Assembly (NCBI GenBank): GCA_021819435.1
Contig: JAKARB010000004.1
Location: 245,117-309,116, forward strand
Origin: Pseudomonadota bacterium
GTDB lineage: Bacteria > Pseudomonadota > Gammaproteobacteria > Burkholderiales > Burkholderiaceae_C
Length of the DNA: 64,000 bases
Direction of reading: 5' to 3'
The translations under genes were made by a program, and so were the position numbers. Position 1 is the first letter of the stretch; each line of letters opens with the position of its first letter. This document shows positions 63,749-64,000 of this stretch, in pieces. The notes beneath the pieces were generated by a model, which saw only the letters and a list, made by a program, of their open reading frames with translations, ran no database searches and was not told where the DNA came from.

Positions 63749-64000
63749 GAGCGGCTAACAAAACCGCATGAGATTACGTAAACAGATCACGTAACTGGCC
63801 AAGGATAGCAACGCCATATGGGTCTCGATGCTTCGCTCAAATCGGATCCGCAGCTTTCCGAAGCCTGCGTACCAGGCGTGCGTGCGCTCGACAACCCATC
63901 GATGACATCCAAGCCTGTCGTTGCGCTCGACTCCTCGGCGGGCAATGCGGGGTTTGATGCCACGCGATCTGAGATGTTCATGGCAACGCTGGAAGTCATA
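63749..64000 (-). mobile_element. IS5-family insertion sequence, terminal part (continues beyond window)
   Basis: The element end is placed at about 63749, where GAGCGGCTAACAAAACC follows the decayed transposase fragment and resembles an IS5-type terminal repeat. Transposase reading on the minus strand starts just inside. The other end and terminal repeat lie to the right of the window, so the exact boundary and any target duplication are unproven. Confidence 0.7.
63755..64000 (-). CDS. IS5-family transposase, C-terminal part (truncated by window edge)
   Basis: 81 codons and a TAG stop at 63755-63757 on the minus strand. The translation reads YDFQRCHEHLRSRGIKPR, then IARRGVERNDRLGCHRWVVE, then RTHAWYAGFGKLRIRFERS. 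This is the C-terminal catalytic part of IS5-group DDE transposases; the Glu in HRWVVERT is the last acid of the triad. No stop or frameshift is seen, so the element may be intact. Its N-terminal half is outside the window. Confidence 0.9.
   Translation of the reverse strand, partial: YDFQRCHEHLRSRGIKPRIARRGVERNDRLGCHRWVVERTHAWYAGFGKLRIRFERSIETHMALLSLASYVICLRNLMRFC

Overview
This is about 64 kb of a high-GC bacterial chromosome. Gene content and order (ponA divergent from pilMNOPQ-aroK, cyaY/lptM-lysA, ribF-ileS-lspA, Burkholderiales-type trimeric porins, a complete Tad locus with a DUF3613-like gene) point to a betaproteobacterium of the order Burkholderiales, near Aquabacterium, Ideonella, Rubrivivax or Leptothrix. 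The taxonomic call is inference from gene families and was not tested by search. Most of the window is core chromosome. The accessory parts are the Tad pilus locus, an isolated flippase/glycosyltransferase pair, and insertion-sequence debris at the right end.

Layout. 1-1131: a chemotaxis block on the minus strand (small CheZ-like protein, CheY, start of CheA). 1312-6202: a receiver-histidine kinase with its NarL-type regulator, then a Wzx-like flippase and a GT4 glycosyltransferase. 6216-14127: Dps, UvrD, a secreted esterase, UspA and ValS. 14246-20044: pilMNOPQ-aroK, the type IVa pilus alignment complex and secretin, divergent from PBP1A (20286-22682). 22758-24571: cyaY divergent from lptM-lysA. 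24658-27250: two porins. 27464-34430: ruvB, a cysM/tusA sulfur pair, tRNA-Leu(CAA), a rhomboid protease, a DMT transporter, a DUF2189 protein, a class V aminotransferase and lspA. 34433-43036: ileS, ribF, rsuA, an MBL-fold hydrolase, a retropepsin-like protease, yajQ, murB and ppnP. 43141-47671: argG, an M48 peptidase and a PA0069-type radical SAM protein. 47864-58605: the Tad/Flp pilus locus (flp, tadV, tadE, cpaB, rcpA, tadZ, tadA, tadB, tadC, tadD, DUF3613-like, tadG). 58648-63277: dnaE and truD. 63278-64000: a decayed IS5-family transposase fragment abutting a second IS5-family element that runs off the window.

How genes work together. Two independent pilus systems are present: the PilM/N/O/P/Q envelope complex for twitching type IVa pili and the Tad machine for Flp adhesion pili. 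With the chemotaxis genes, the flippase and the glycosyltransferase they suggest a motile, surface-colonising lifestyle. Cell-wall functions (PBP1A, MurB, LspA, LptM) are scattered among translation genes.

The least expected pattern is in the start regions. Several housekeeping genes (uvrD, dnaE, ruvB, ribF, lptM, murB and the radical SAM gene) have a -10-like hexamer only 6-8 nt before the start codon and no clear Shine-Dalgarno, as expected of leaderless mRNAs. uvrD and dnaE also share an identical 16-bp block there. I did not find a convincing entirely new multi-gene system. The promoter pattern, the lysine/alanine-rich tails on ArgG and Dps, and the nested IS5 junction are the observations most worth following up.
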